From Excoecaria cochinchinensis (lineage: Eukaryota; Streptophyta; Magnoliopsida; Malpighiales; Euphorbiaceae): DNA of 64,000 nt. The stretch lies in contig CANTUQ010000055.1 in the NCBI GenBank assembly GCA_947683425.1, positions 3,522,001 to 3,586,000 on the forward strand, written 5' to 3'. Within the stretch, counting starts at the first letter, position 1. Each line of letters opens with the position of its first letter. Under the pieces are notes generated by a model. It ran no database searches and had not been told where the DNA came from. It saw nothing but the letters and a program-made list of their open reading frames with translations. The translations under genes and the position numbers were made by a program. This document shows positions 25,368 through 37,573 of the stretch, one piece after another.

Positions 25368-26009
25368 GTTAGTAAAATTCTTCTATTTTTTATTTATTAT
25401 TTATTTTATTTTATTGTGAGTAATTTAATTTTATTTTTGGCTAATTGTTGTAGTACAATTTGAAAGGCCATAGTTATGTTTTTTTTTTTAATGCTTTAAG
25501 CGCTAGAATTAACACATAGAGTAAGTAATATGCTGTTATAAAAAGCATGGATATGTGCTATTTTGAGAACAATTAATTTTTAGTTATTGAGTTTTTAGAT
25601 TATTCAGGCATGACCTTAAGAATGCATGCACTTTGAAACCAATACTAAGAATTAGAAGCAAATGTGAGTATGTTGCACTGTTGCCTGGGGCCTGAGGCCT
25701 GTCCCTCTTTCTTTCTGTTTTCTCATACAGGTGGTTGGGTACACCCTTGCCGGGGTGTTGCCCACTTTTTTTTAACAAGAGTGAATATATTCCACTGTTG
25801 CTTGGGGCTTGAGGCCTATCTTTTTTGTTTTCTCATGCAGGAGGTTGGGCACACCCTTGCCGGGGTGCTGCCCAAATTTTTTTTAATTTAATTTTAATTT
25901 TTTCAGTTTAGACACGACCCCGTCGAAATGCTGCCTAATTTTTTATTATTTTCTGAGTAAAGTCCATTTATGATTATGATACCAAACTAATTGTTTACTT
26001 TATTTTCAG
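25368..26009 (+). other. Predicted leader intron of the sense extra gene, B1
   Basis: The donor CAA/GTTAGT at 25368 and the acceptor TTTTCAG at 26009 align with the donor and acceptor of B2 (50015 and 50593). The ATG follows the acceptor by one base. Within the intron a unit of about 110 bp is repeated (borders near 25731 and 25841, plus a decayed third copy), and each unit contains a pyrimidine tract and a CAG. Confidence 0.6.
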
Positions 26010-26010
26010 G

Positions 26011-28064
26011 ATGCCACCGCGACGATATGCTCCGCGCGATCAGCCTGAGCCTCAGGGCCCGGATTGGATGAGTGCCGAGGTCAGACAGAGGTATGCAGCG
26101 CTAGCTCAGGTGCAGTTCCGAGCTAGCCGTTTCATTTCCAGGCCGTTCATTGAGGCTCTTGGGATGGCCGACGAGGTCGATATTTTTATGGCAGGAGCGG
26201 GATGGACTGAGTTTCTGATGCCTGCTTTCCAGACTCACCCAGAGATAGTTCGGCAGTTTCTTGCTACGTTACAGTACGGGGAGTACCAGAGATCTGACAC
26301 AGAGGAGGGTGTTATCCAGTTTTGGATTGAAAGGCACCATTTTAGCATTACCCGTCAGCGGTTTACAGAGGCTATGGGGCTTCCATTCAGGCAGGATGTT
26401 ATAGCGCCCCACAGGGCAGTTAGACGCCACCATTGGGCGGTTATTGCATTGCCGGGAGTGCCGTATGATCATGATACGGCGAAGAGCACGGTACTCTCAT
26501 CACAGGCCCTTCGATATGTTCACAGGGTTTTATCCAGCTCCTATTTGGGACGAGCTGGTAACCCAGGGTCCCTCAATGCCGTTGAGATTTGGAGTTTATG
26601 GGCCATGGTGGCAGGCCAGCGGCTCAACATCAGCCACGAGATCTTGGTTAACATGGTTAGAGTATCTAGGGGGGCAGCCGCTGTAATGTATGTTGGCGGA
26701 GTCATTACTAGACTACTCCTGAGTTTGGGTATTCGTCCAGACATCCTGGGGCCTGCCTTGGATGAGAGCATTTATGTGGATGCTCTAGCAGCTATTACGA
26801 TGGCTATGATACTGCCGATACCAGGTCAGGTCGAGGCGTACAGACTCCGCACCATTCATGAGACCAGACGTGCATTTAGCTTGCCCTCGCTAGAGCAGGT
26901 AGAGGAGCAGCCTCAGGATCAGCCTCAGATGGAGCAGCCTCAGATAGAGCAGGAGCCTCCCGAGCACCCACAGTACCAGGAGGACCAGCCTCCCCGACAT
27001 CTAGAGCACCAGGAGGGTTAGCCTCCGCAGCCGCAGCACGAGGAGCAGCAGCCGTATACACCTTCTGACATGGGGATTGAGTTCACCATGGATGAGCTAT
27101 TTGCTACTCCTCCAACACAGAGAGTACAGAGTCCTACTCTGCCTCCGCCATCGAGAGTACATCGGACAGCTCCCCGGGCACTTGAGAGATTCAGTCCATA
27201 TGCTAGAGCAGGGGATCCGGGGGCATCCACTTCTATAGCTCCACCTCCAGAGAGGGCACCAGAGTTAGCTTCCCCTCCATTCACACCATTGATGCACTTG
27301 GCTCAGCCAGATTTTTCTGCGATTTTAACGTCTATGTTCGCATCCTTTGAGCACAGACAGGAGGAGAGAGACAGGGCCCTTCTCGGGCAGCTCGGGGAGC
27401 GAGATAGATTCATTTTAGAGCGGCTGGATCAGCAGCAGGGTATTATCTAGGAGCAGGGGAGGCTTATTGACCATTTGAGACAGGAATAGGAGAGACTTGC
27501 GGGTCAGCTGAGGCAGGAGATGAGGACCTCCCAGGATAAGGCGGCCCAGAGGATAGATGCATCTGTGCAGATGGTGGATGAGTAAGTTGAGGCTCTCAGA
27601 TTTAGGATCCAGGTCCTAGAGGGTGCCATACCTCCCATCGCCCAGTCCATGCGAGAGTTCAGAGAGCATACAGAGGATAGGCTGAAGAGTATGGGGACTA
27701 CCTCTACAGATCAGACCCTCCGCCTGGCCGGCACTTTCAGAGAGTTAGGGGGGTCATCACTGACACGTTGCAGTTCATGACAGTATGCGCATAGCCTTTC
27801 CTTGATGGATATGCACAGGTCCAGTTCCAGCAGCAGGACCCAGCGAGAGCGCAGCCGTTATCAGTACCAGTGGCTGTACCTCCCAGATACCAGCGACAGG
27901 CCAGAGCCTCGGCTGCTCAGTAGGCTGGACCATCAGCCCCTCCCAGGCAGCCATTTGCTCCAGATGCGGGACCATCTCCTTCTTCATCACGAGGCCAGCC
28001 GGTTCATATATCAGATGATGATGATGATGATCCAGAGGAGCTCTCAGATTATGCGCCATTGTAG
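26011..28064 (+). pseudogene. Sense extra gene of B1 (ATHILA ORF1-like domain plus coiled coil), broken
   Basis: The first 336 codons are open: a basic start (MPPRRYAPRDQP), then an alpha-helical domain with RFISRPFIEALGM, AGWTEFL, HPEIVRQFLATL and ITRQRFTEAMGLP. Its pattern resembles the ATHILA ORF-1 family of plant retrotransposon proteins. A Gln/Pro/Glu-rich linker follows and contains a TAG at 27019. After it the frame resumes (27070-27448), meets further stops near 27448, 27487 and 27580 in a Glu/Gln/Arg-rich coiled-coil region, and shifts frame near 27750. The end is acidic (DDDDD...ELSDYAPL) with TAG at 28062. The role is unknown; a structural or RNA-associated accessory function would be a guess. 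Confidence 0.75.
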
Positions 28065-28474
28065 ATTGTTCAGGGAGTTCTTATGGCTTTGTATTTATAC
28101 TTTTTGTTGTAATCACATCTGTATATTGTACAAAATTTAACCTTTTAGTGGAAAAACATTTATGGATTAACCTGTTAAATTTGCATGTTATCTCTTCATG
28201 ACTTAAATTTCTTAAAAGAAAAGAGAGAGAAAAAGAAAAAAGACAATTGATCATATAGAAAACAGGATGATAAATAATGAAGAGAGACATAAAAATGTTC
28301 ATAAATCTACCAATCAAGTTAATTGGTATGAGAATTAACAAGAATCTCTTATAATACAGGCACATGGTTACATCAATTCGAAAATGACCAACAGTCAAAA
28401 GGAGGGATAGATCGATCAAACATTATCACATCCAATATTCGATGAGAGTCAACAGATCAGAATCATACCTTGCA
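28065..28474. other. 3' non-coding spacer of B1
   Basis: AT-rich sequence conserved with 52613-53040 in B2, with an A/G-rich stretch near 28220. No gene is seen. Confidence 0.6.
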
Positions 28475-29050
28475 GATTGAATGGGGGTTAGCAAGGAAAG
28501 TTCGCAAGCCTAAACAGGACTAGCGATATAAATCAAACACCGTGCAGGCTAAGACGAGGCTAGCAGGACAGATTAGCCACCGCGCAAGCCTAGACAAGGA
28601 CAGCGGGGCACAAGCGATAGATTGATCCGCACTTTGTAAGTTGGAGCAAACTCGGTGCAGCTCAGGAGAGCAATCCGCACTTTGTAAGTGGATCAAACTC
28701 GATGCAGCTCAGGAGAGCAATCCGCACTTTGTAAGTTGGAGCAAACTCGGTGCAGCTTAGGAGAGCAATACGCACTTTGTAAGTTGGAGCAAACTCGGTG
28801 CAGCTCAGGAGAGCAATCCACACTTTGTAAGTTGGAGCATACTCGGTGCAGCTCAGGAGAGCAATCCGCACTTTGTAAGTTGGAGCAAACTCGGTGCAGC
28901 TCAGGAGAGCAACCCTCGCATTTTGTAAGTCTAGAGCAGACTTGGTGCATCACCATCTGCACTTTGTAAGTCTGGAACAAATTCAGTGCAGTTCAAGAGA
29001 GCAATCCTCGCGTTCTGTAAGTCTGAAGCAGACTCGACGCATCGTTACTT
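28475..29050. repeat. 3' UTR tandem array of B1, 48-bp unit
   Basis: Units start near 28627, 28675, 28722, 28770, 28818 and 28866, a period of 48 bp (one of 47), followed by two or three diverged units. The core ACTCGGTGCAGCTCAGGAGA is shared with the 52-bp array of B2. The 5' flank (28475-28620) has copies of the GTGCAAGCC/GAGGACAGC motif that forms the 90/130-bp array of element E. Open frames across the array arise because 48 is a multiple of 3 and are not genes. Tandem repeats at this position are a known trait of Tat/Ogre elements. Confidence 0.93.
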
Positions 29051-29145
29051 CCACGGCAAAAAGGTAAGGACTGCCACAGGTATGCGTTTCTTTCCTTTCT
29101 TATCTGAATTTTGGCTCATCTAGACACTAGTGCACTAGTTTCCCC

Positions 29146-29160
29146 AAAATTGGGGGCAGC
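29146..29160 (+). other. Polypurine tract of B1
   Basis: AAAATTGGGGGCAGC directly before the 3' LTR; B2 has GAAATTGGGGGCAAC at the same place. Confidence 0.9.
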
Positions 29161-31222
29161 TGTAGACACCGGGTCTTGAGGCAGTCCAGGTCAGAGTTAC
29201 CCGATGAAGAGATCCATGTTTGTTTCCGGATAAATGGATGGAATTCGGAGGTTTTTGTCTTTCGGTTTCACAAGGATTAAAATCTTTTTCGCTATAGCGT
29301 GAGGTTTTGAAAGAGTTTGGGAAATTTTGCTTGAAATAGGAATTTTTGCTCTACAGACGGGATGGCCGTCTGAAGTAGGGACGCCCGTCCCTACTTGGGG
29401 TGATCCCCGTCTCTATGCATAGTAGGGACGGCCCGTCTGTAGCTAGGGACGGACACGTGTCTAAATAGGGACGCCCGTCCCTAGTCCCGCGATACGGCCC
29501 GTCTGTAGCTAAGGACGGACACGTGTCTGAGTAGGGACGCCCGTCCCTAGTCCCGCGTTACAGCCCGTCTGTAGCCGAATTTCCACGCGTTCCCTTAGTA
29601 GGGACGCCCGTCGGTAGTTGCAGGGATGCCCGTCGGTAGTGGATCTGATAAGTTATCGCCGGATTTGATAAAATTTTATCTCTTATTTTTCATATTTTGG
29701 GTAAGATTTGGTTAAAAATTGAATTTTAAAACTCCTTTTAAAATGCAAACTTTAAACTAATGCTTATCTGATTTTATCTCCAAAATTCTATAAATTGGGA
29801 GGTAAAATTCATTGTTTGGGGTTAGAAAATTTGACAAAGTTTTGGTGGAAAAAAATTAAACACTTTTTGAGAGATTGGAATTTTTAGAGAAGATTTTTTT
29901 TTTGTGAGCAATTTACCAAAAAGCTATAAAATCTCGATTTTTAGAACTTTGTTTGATCAAAAATTCTTCCAATTAATTAATTTCCTCAAATTTTCTTGTG
30001 AATTAAGCCAATTTGAGGTAACGAAATTCATTCGTTTCCATCAATACAGCTAATTCAAACACTCGATCGCTATTAAATTTTCCAGAAGGGAAAATACAAT
30101 TTTTTTTTAATTTTTGATCCGTTTTTATTTGATCCTTGTGGAGCGTGCGGGGACCGAAACCATCTGATATTCACCCAAAAAGGTAAAATCCAAGGGTAAA
30201 CATTCTGGATTAGCACTTGTGTGATTTAATTAACTTATATTAATCGTTTTCATTTTTCCTTTTTTTATCTTTTAACTTATTTCTTTTAAAGTTTCCTATT
30301 ATTTTCTTTTCTTTATTTTATTCATCAATTTTGATACTGACATGTTTATTCCTATGAGTTATTTTCTGACCATTTAGAATTGGAGTTGTAAATGATGAGG
30401 GTCGAGCCAATCTGAGGATTTCCATACGGGTTCTTTTTTCACCCTTGCTTTTTATTTATGTTATTATTAAGATTATTTCAATGTCATTAAAGTGAAAAGG
30501 GCCAAATATTTTATAGTAATTAATTTGGGGTTTTCTCAAAAGTTGTGGACCAATGTCCTGTTTTTTAACCAACAAAATTGACACTTCTTAAAAATCAGTT
30601 TGTAACAAATATGCATGGCAGGACCAATGTCCTCACTCCAATGAATATCCCGATTTTTGTATGATCTATATATTATTTTTATAATGGGAGTTGTATTCGG
30701 CCTCTAGTTTTATTGTAATTTGATTTATGGAAGTTTACCTTAATAATGCTTAATTTATCGTTTTTGATGTGAATGATTGCGTTTTAATTAAATGCATCGT
30801 GTGGAAAGTTGGTGAAACAATGAATTCAAAACTTAATCATAATATTGATCAAGGTATAAATAAATGAGAAGTCCCGAACTCACTCTGGTCTTTGGGGCTC
30901 AATGAGGCGAGAGGTCTAGGACTTCCAAGACACCTCTTGAGTCTCATCAAAAGACTTCAATTTACAAATCCTAGGCTCCAGGGGGTAGAGGCTGAGACCT
31001 TCAAGATCTCTCTGGCTTGCTCAAGATGGATATGTATGCGCCGTCTTAGGCTCGATGAGGCTAGACGACCCTTCCCAATGTTCTATTGGGTGGCGACTCC
31101 AAGAAACCTCTTTGTTGCCCAAAATAGACGCAACTTGTAAATACCTTACAAGTTTTATGAATCCCATCCTGATCGCCCTAAAGTGGGCTTTCGGGAGGCC
31201 ACGGGGTTCAGCACGTGTCACA
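29161..31222 (+). repeat. 3' LTR of Tat element B1
   Basis: TGTAGACACCGGGTC...GTGTCACA, 2062 bp. The U3 part carries the spaced dyad CAGACGG-GATGG-CCGTCTG at 29354-29372, many GGGACGCCCGTCCC-type palindromes to 29640 (with a 66-bp unit tandemly repeated from 29429), and a TATA-like CTATAAAT at 29788. The U5 part has a CCCAAT..ATTGGG stem-loop and TGGCGACTCC at 31091-31100, a copy of the first ten bases of the Tat primer site. It is diverged from the B2 LTR, so it is a different subfamily. Confidence 0.92.
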
Positions 31223-31716
31223 GGGAGTAAAGGAACAATCCCGGATAGATGGTATAATAGGCTTCATCGGCAGTTTGCCGAGAGGCCATGATGTATGGAG
31301 GTCGAAACCAAAGCTAAAGGTTCATCTTGGAAAGATAAAGGATGCCTCACTACATCATTAATCCCTCTGAACTATCGAGCATAATGGGTGGCAATGTAAA
31401 AAGCAGCACCATGAAGCCCTAAATAACCCGATCCTCATCTGCTACCTCACCCAATCTAGCAACACATTCATCAAGGGAGGCCATGGAATGCAATCGATGC
31501 CTAAGGAGAAAATGCCTCATAGAATAATTGCAGATTACTCTAGGAAGGGGATTTGATAGCAGCTTCAACTTTTCTTACAGCCATACCTGAAAGGCAAGAG
31601 AGTCTACAAAAAAAATAGGAACAAAAAAGGCCATTAGAGATAAAAACCGTGACTGGCTCTCTAAGCAAAAGTTAGGCCAAAGGGTAGGGTGAAAACCTGG
31701 GAACTGGCAGTCTATC
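31223..31716 (-). pseudogene. Element E, left piece: exon 2 of an antisense extra gene
   Basis: Read on the minus strand this matches exon 2 of the antisense genes in B1 and B2. It includes an intron acceptor TTTCAG followed by codons for VWL, a stop and EKLKLLS, where B2 reads IWLQEKLKLLS. It is highly diverged with several stops. To its left B1 is inserted (GGGAG follows the B1 LTR; the other duplication copy is off-window) and to its right chromovirus C is inserted. This is the oldest layer of the window. Confidence 0.7.
31712..31716. repeat. Target site duplication CTATC, left copy
   Basis: CTATC borders chromovirus C at 31712-31716 and again at 59004-59008. Confidence 0.93.
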
Positions 31717-34176
31717 TGTAACACCCCTTACCTATACGTAGAGAACTTCACCATATGAAGAGGATGAAGGTCCCCGCTAGATAAGGGTTGCCACCCACAG
31801 ACGCTCAAACAGAACCAATTGTACATCAATCACATATGCAAATGAATAAATTAAAATTTCACAACTCATGAGAGAAAGAGTCATACAGCAAAATATTGCA
31901 TTTCCTTAATTTAACAAAGGTGGTTTACATATTCCAAAAAGATACAAAATGTGCCTGAATAGTTACATATAATTAAAATCAAAACGACTTACAAAAGATT
32001 CTTTACATAGTTTTAAAAGTACAAGACTTTAATACATACAAAAAGAATACAAGGCCTAAACTACAAAATCTTCTATCCACTAGTCGTATTGGCCCTGTTG
32101 ATGCGAATCCCGCTGATAAACCCTTCAAAATCTTCCACACCTGCATGGATAAACACCCGTACTAAGCGAAATCGCTTAGTGGGGAAACAAAGATGCACAA
32201 CGACCACTCACAGTGGCATCAACAAATAATCACAAGCAAATGGCACAGTTACATGTTAAAATTTCATAAGTTACTTAAAGCATAACAGCATCATAATCAT
32301 ATTATTCCCAACACGCGATAATTCAAAGTTCACATATAATAACAAATAACATCCTTGCACCTGCTTTCTCAAAACAGTGGATAACGAGTGCGCGTAGATA
32401 CCCAAAGGTATTAACATTATTCTTATAACACATAGATACCCGAGGGTGTCAAAACAATCTTTTTAATTTTATTCCAAAACATTTTCGCGTAGATTCGGTA
32501 TATAGGGATCACAAAAATCCAGTCGGGGGGACCTGATCAGGGTCCAAATCATTCGGTAGCTGCAGCAACGGTAACTCTATTAGGCATGCCTAACTATCCA
32601 CTTATTTGACTCTAGCAGGTCATGCATAATCCAAGGCACATTTCAATTCAGAACATATGTTTATATCAAGTATCACCCATGATATAGGAAGTATATAAAT
32701 ACATTCATATAGTAAACAGTAAGAATTAGCCATGAAAAAGATGTTAGAAACTCATTTTCAGACAACTGGGTGCTCGGGAAAAATAGGGCAGGTCGGAGCC
32801 TCTGTCGCGCTCGTGATCGCGACAGAGTGGAAATGAGCACGAGTCGTGCTGAGGGACACGACTCGTGTCCATTCTCCCTCAGACGTGCTCTGAAGCACGA
32901 CATGCAAAGGCCTCAGCACAGCACGAGTCATGCTTGGCCAGCACGAGTCGTGCTACTTGAGCATGAGTCGTGCTGTGCTAGCACGTCCCGTGCTGTCTCC
33001 CATTCTTCCTCCGTCTCGTGCTCCACAGCAAAACTCGCACACTGAAGGAGGACGAGTCGGACGCTTTTGATGCAGTGCATGCTACAGTGCCCAAAAACAC
33101 GAGATCTGGGCATTCCTCTCTGTCGCGATCGCGAGAATGTCGCGCTCGCTACAGAGATAAGATTTCCAGTCCCAACGAAGAGCTGAAACCCAGAATTTTC
33201 CCTCAAGCAAAACTATTTTGACCCAAAAACTTTTAATCAAATCTTACCTCAAATATGGCCTCCAAAACACCACAACAAACATAAATTAACATATTCCAAC
33301 AATCAATTCTCATCAATTAATCACTTTACATGTTAACATTCCATGAATCATAAAATCTAGAAAATTGCAGTAAACTCAATCAATCCTCATAATCACTTCA
33401 ATAACCCACACATATATATAATCATTTTTCACAACTAAAAACCCATAATATACATGCCAAAATAAGACCAATTACACACCCAAAATTTCAGAAATTCATG
33501 TATACACACACAAGAACACATGAACATTCAAAGAGCAGAAATTTCCCAAACCTGAAATCAATGAACCTCCTATTAAGGGGCTCCACTCCCGCTCTCTACT
33601 TTCTTGCGCTTGGATTCTTTAGAAGGATTCTCCAAACCACAAAACCCACAACACTGAACAAATTCAGAACCCTAACTCACAATTACAAAACTCATCCAAA
33701 GAAGGAGAAGAAGAATAAGAAAACTAATACCTATCACTTACCACACCAGCTTAGGCCACCCCAAACTCACTTGAACTCACAACTAAGGAGATGGATTCAA
33801 GAAGGAGCAAAGAAGAGAGGAAGAGGGGAAGCTTGGCAATGTGAGAGGGGAAAAAGGAAAAGAAACGTGAGGAAGAAAATGAGAACAGCTAACTTCATTC
33901 TCTCACTCTCCCCATACTTATCCCATCTTTCCCTTATCTTGCCACATGTCACACTCTTAAAGAATAAACACACCCAACTCTCATCCTCTATCACTTACCC
34001 AATTCTAATCTCCTAACATACACACTACTCTCATGCACACGCTCACACTAGAACATAACCCAATTAAAGCATAATAACAAATTAATTTAACAAAAATAAA
34101 CGCACGCTCATAATAAACTACACATATTTACACGCACACAAGGCTCACTCTACTAGGGTGGTTTCGGGGTGTTACA
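31717..34176 (-). repeat. 3' LTR of chromovirus C
   Basis: 2460 bp, TGTAACACCCC...GGGGTGTTACA in both orientations because the termini are inverted repeats. It contains the hairpin CTAAGCG..CGCTTAG (32162-32179), TCGCGA-type palindromes (32797-32830 and 33115-33160), and a run of AGCACGAGTCGTGCT-type palindromes (about 32836-33000). A GGTAAGTG donor-like site is seen on the minus strand near 33740. Confidence 0.93.
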
Positions 34177-37100
34177 ATACTCCGCTCCTTAACAGAATTT
34201 CGTCCTCGAAATTCTCACCTGATCCAAATAGTTGAGGATACTGAGTTCTCATTGCCTCTTCCGATTCCCAGGTCGGTTCCACAACACCGTGATGTTGCCA
34301 AACCACTTGAACCAACGGTATCTGCTTGTTCCGAAGCTGCCTGACCTCTCTAGCCAAAATCTCTTTTGGTTCCTCATCAAAAGAAAAATCTGGCTGAACC
34401 CGAATATCTTGCACTTTGAGCACAAGTGATGGATCTGATCGGTAGCGACAGAGCATAGATACATGAAAGAAATCATGTAAGTTGGCTAACTCTGTCGGTA
34501 ATGCTAACCGATAAGCCACCGGACAAATCTTTTCTAAGATCTCATAGAGTCCAATAAACCGGGGACTCAACTTGCCCTTCTTACTAAAACGAAGAACCTT
34601 TCGCCATGGAGAAACTTTCAAAAAGACCTTGTCTCTAATCTCATACTGGATGTCTCTACGCTTCAAATTAGCATACGATTGCTGTCTGTCTTTGGCTACT
34701 TTTAGATTATGGTGCACAATTCTAACTTTCTCTTCAGTGTCTCTCACTATCTCCGGACCTATCATAGCTCTTTTTGACAATTCAGTCCAACACACCGGTG
34801 TTCTACATCTCCTCCCATACAATACTTCATAAGGTGCCATTCTGATGCTTGCCTGATAGCTATTATTATATTCGAATTCCATCAGAGGCACATATCGATC
34901 CCAATTTCCTAAAAATTCCAATGCACAACCCCGAAGCATGTCCTCAAGAATCTGAATAACTCTCTCAGACTGACCATCGGTTTGAGGATGAAACGCTGTA
35001 CTGAAGTTTAGTCGAGTACCCAAAGCTGACTGAAGTTCTTTCCAAAACTTGGACGTGAACCGAGGGTCTCGATCCGACACAATAGATAATAGAACCCCAT
35101 GAAGCCTGACTATCTCTCTCACACATATCTCTGCTAACTTATCCATAGAATAATCCAATCGAACAGGCAAGAAATGCGCTAACTTTGACAATCTATCAAC
35201 TATGACCCTTACTGAATCATGCTTGCGCTGTGTCAAAGGCAAGCCAGTCACAAAATCCATCGTAACATCATCCCATTTCCATTGAGGAATGGGTAAGGGG
35301 TTAAGCAAACCTGATGGAACTTGGTGTTCGACTTTCACTTGTTGACACACTAAACACTTCGAAACGAAATTCACTATGTCCTTCTTCATATCTGGCCACC
35401 AATAATGCTGCTTGAGATCTCGATACATCTTATCTCCACCAGGATGTATAGTGAAAACCGATGAATGGGCCTCTTGCAAAAGCTTCTTCTTCATATCACT
35501 CCCATCTGGTACACATAACCGATTCCCATGCTCAAGCACTCTTTCACTATCCACTGAAAATTCCGTTTGCTTACCATCTTTCACTGCTTGATAAACACGC
35601 TGCAAAATAGGGTCACTCAACTGTGCATTCACAATCGCTTGCCTCAAACTCGGTCTAGCTTTTAACTGAGCAATCAATGCGCCTTCTGAATCAAATCTCC
35701 ATCTTCCCCTACTAAGAGACAAAGCCGACATTGATTTCCTACTAAGGGCATCCGCTACGACATTCACTTTACCCGGATGATAGTCAATAATACAATGATA
35801 GTCCTTGAACAGTTCTAACCATATTCGCTGTCTCAAATTAAACTCTTTCTGAGTCAGCAAATACTTCAGACTCTTGTGATCGGTAAAGATTCTACACTTT
35901 TCTCCATACAAATAGTGCCGCCACACCTTAAGTGCAAACCCTACTGCCGCTAATTCTAAGTCATGTGTCGGGTAGTGTTGCTCATGAGGTTTCAATTGCC
36001 TGGAAGCATAGGCAACTACTTTACCATCTTGCATTAGAACACATCCTAAGCCCACTCTTGAAGCATCACTATACATGGTGAATTCCTTACCCGACACAGG
36101 CTGCGTGAGCACAGGAGCCTTAATCAACATTTCTTTCAGTTGATCAAAACTTGTTTGACACTTATCAGACCAAACAAACCTCACCTCCTTCCGGAGAAGT
36201 CTAGTCAAAGGTGAAGCTAATACTGAGAATCCCTTAACAAAATGCCTATAGTAGCCAGCTAAACCCATAAAACTTCTTACTTCTGGCACATTTTTAATCG
36301 GTAACCAGTTCACAATCGCCTCCACTTTGGATGGGTCTACCCGAATACCATCGGTTGAAACCACATGTCCAAGAAAAGTTACTTCTTTTAGCAAAAATTC
36401 ACACTTACTAAGTTTAGCATAAAGCTGGTGATCCCTCAACACTTGTAATACCGAACGGAGATGTTCTTCATATTCCTTGAATAAACAAGAATATCGTCGA
36501 TGAACACTACCACAAACTGATCCAGATACTGTTTGAAGACCCTGTTCATTAGATCCATGAAGGCTGTGGGTGCGTTGGTCAAACCAAAAGGCATCACTAA
36601 GAATTCATAGTGACCGTAGCGCGTCCGAAAAGCCGTCTTCGCCACATCTGTATCCTTTACCCTTAACTGGTAATAACCCGATCTCAAGTCTACCTTAGAG
36701 AACACTCCTGCCCCTTTTAACTGATCAAACAGGTCCTCAATCCGCAGTAACGGATACTTATTCTTTACCGTAACCTTGTTGAGCTACCTGTAATCTATAC
36801 ACATCCGCAATGTCCCGTCTTTCTTCTTAACAAACAAGACAGGAGCACCCCACGGAGACACATTGGGCCGGATGAATCCTCTATCCAGAAGTTCTTGCAA
36901 TTGACTCTTCAATTCTTTCAATTCCACAGGAGCCATCCGATATGGAGCCTTAGAAATCGGAGATGCTCCCGGTATAATCTCAACTAACAACTCTACTTCC
37001 CTCTCTGGAGGTAACCCCGGTAACTCTTCCGGAAAAACATCCTCAAATTCTCTCACAATCGGAATATCTTGCACTTTAACTTGTCCTCTCCGGGAGTCCA

Positions 37101-37571
37101 AAACTAGTGCCGAGTACGCTTCACATCCCTTCCTTATAAACCTCTTAGCCTTCATTGCTGAAATGACATTATGCAACAAACTACTTCCCTCACCTTTCAC
37201 AATCACGGGTAACTGATTTTTATCTTTGAGAACCAAAACTTTCCTGTGACAATCCACTATGGCTCGATGCTTGGCTAACCAATCCATTCCCAAAATAACA
37301 TCAAATTCATGAAATGGTAACCGAATTAAATCAACTGCAAACTCCATACCTTCAATTCTTAAAGGACAATTCCTACAAATCCAATTCACAATAACACTCT
37401 GACCCAACGGGCTAGACTCACAGATCTCATAATCCAATCTTTCCTCACACCCCAAATTATCGCCCAATCTACTAGAACACAGGTACGAATGAGTAGAACC
37501 CTGATCTATCAAAGCATACACTTCAGAATCAAATAATAAAAACTTACCAACAATTACATCCGGTGCGTTCT
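34172..37571 (-). pseudogene. pol: Protease, RT, RNase H and chromodomain integrase of chromovirus C
   Basis: The protease has LIDQGSTHSYL (near 37500). RT has FVKKKDGTLRMCIDYR, then a TAG in place of Gln at 36784, YGHYEFLVMPFGLTNAP and the catalytic FIDDILVYS (near 36500). A frameshift near 36470 separates the RT palm from the remaining 756 open codons. These hold the end of RT (FLGHVV), RNase H (YSDASRVGLG ... TDHKSLKYLL ... VADALSRK), integrase (HPGGDKMYRDLKQHYWWP, CLVCQQVK, then D, D and E in DFVTGLP, VSDRDPRFTS and FHPQTDGQSER) and a C-terminal chromodomain (EILAREVRQLRNKQIPLVQV to EPTWESEEAM). The chromodomain marks the Tekay/Del chromoviruses. The stop TAA lies two bases inside the LTR, a compact arrangement usual in this group. 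Confidence 0.93.
34177..34195 (-). other. Polypurine tract of chromovirus C
   Basis: On the minus strand, TTAAGGAGCGGAGTAT directly precedes the 3' LTR, after the GAGGACGAAATTC box. It overlaps the end of pol. Confidence 0.85.
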
Positions 37572-37573
37572 AC

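Larger units (their letters stand above)
13365..31222 (+). mobile_element. Tat-lineage Ty3/gypsy element B1, 5' part off-window
   Basis: The visible part contains gag, protease with G-patch, RT, RNase H, archaeal-type RNase H, integrase, an antisense extra gene, a sense extra gene, a 48-bp tandem array, polypurine tract and 3' LTR. The second RNase H and the 3' extra ORFs mark the Tat clade (Ogre/Retand/TatI-III). It is interrupted by LTR A (ends 13364) and by the solo LTR at 21092-24855. Its 3' LTR ends at 31222, where sequence of element E begins. All genes are broken, with more defects than in B2. Confidence 0.9.

Noticed and set aside
28625..28980. Repetitive frames on both strands of the 48-bp array
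   Set aside because: The unit length is a multiple of three, so a stop-free unit gives long frames by construction.
33498..34016. 172-codon frame in the C 3' LTR
   Set aside because: Low-complexity sequence with no domain, entirely inside the LTR and not kept open in the sister LTR.
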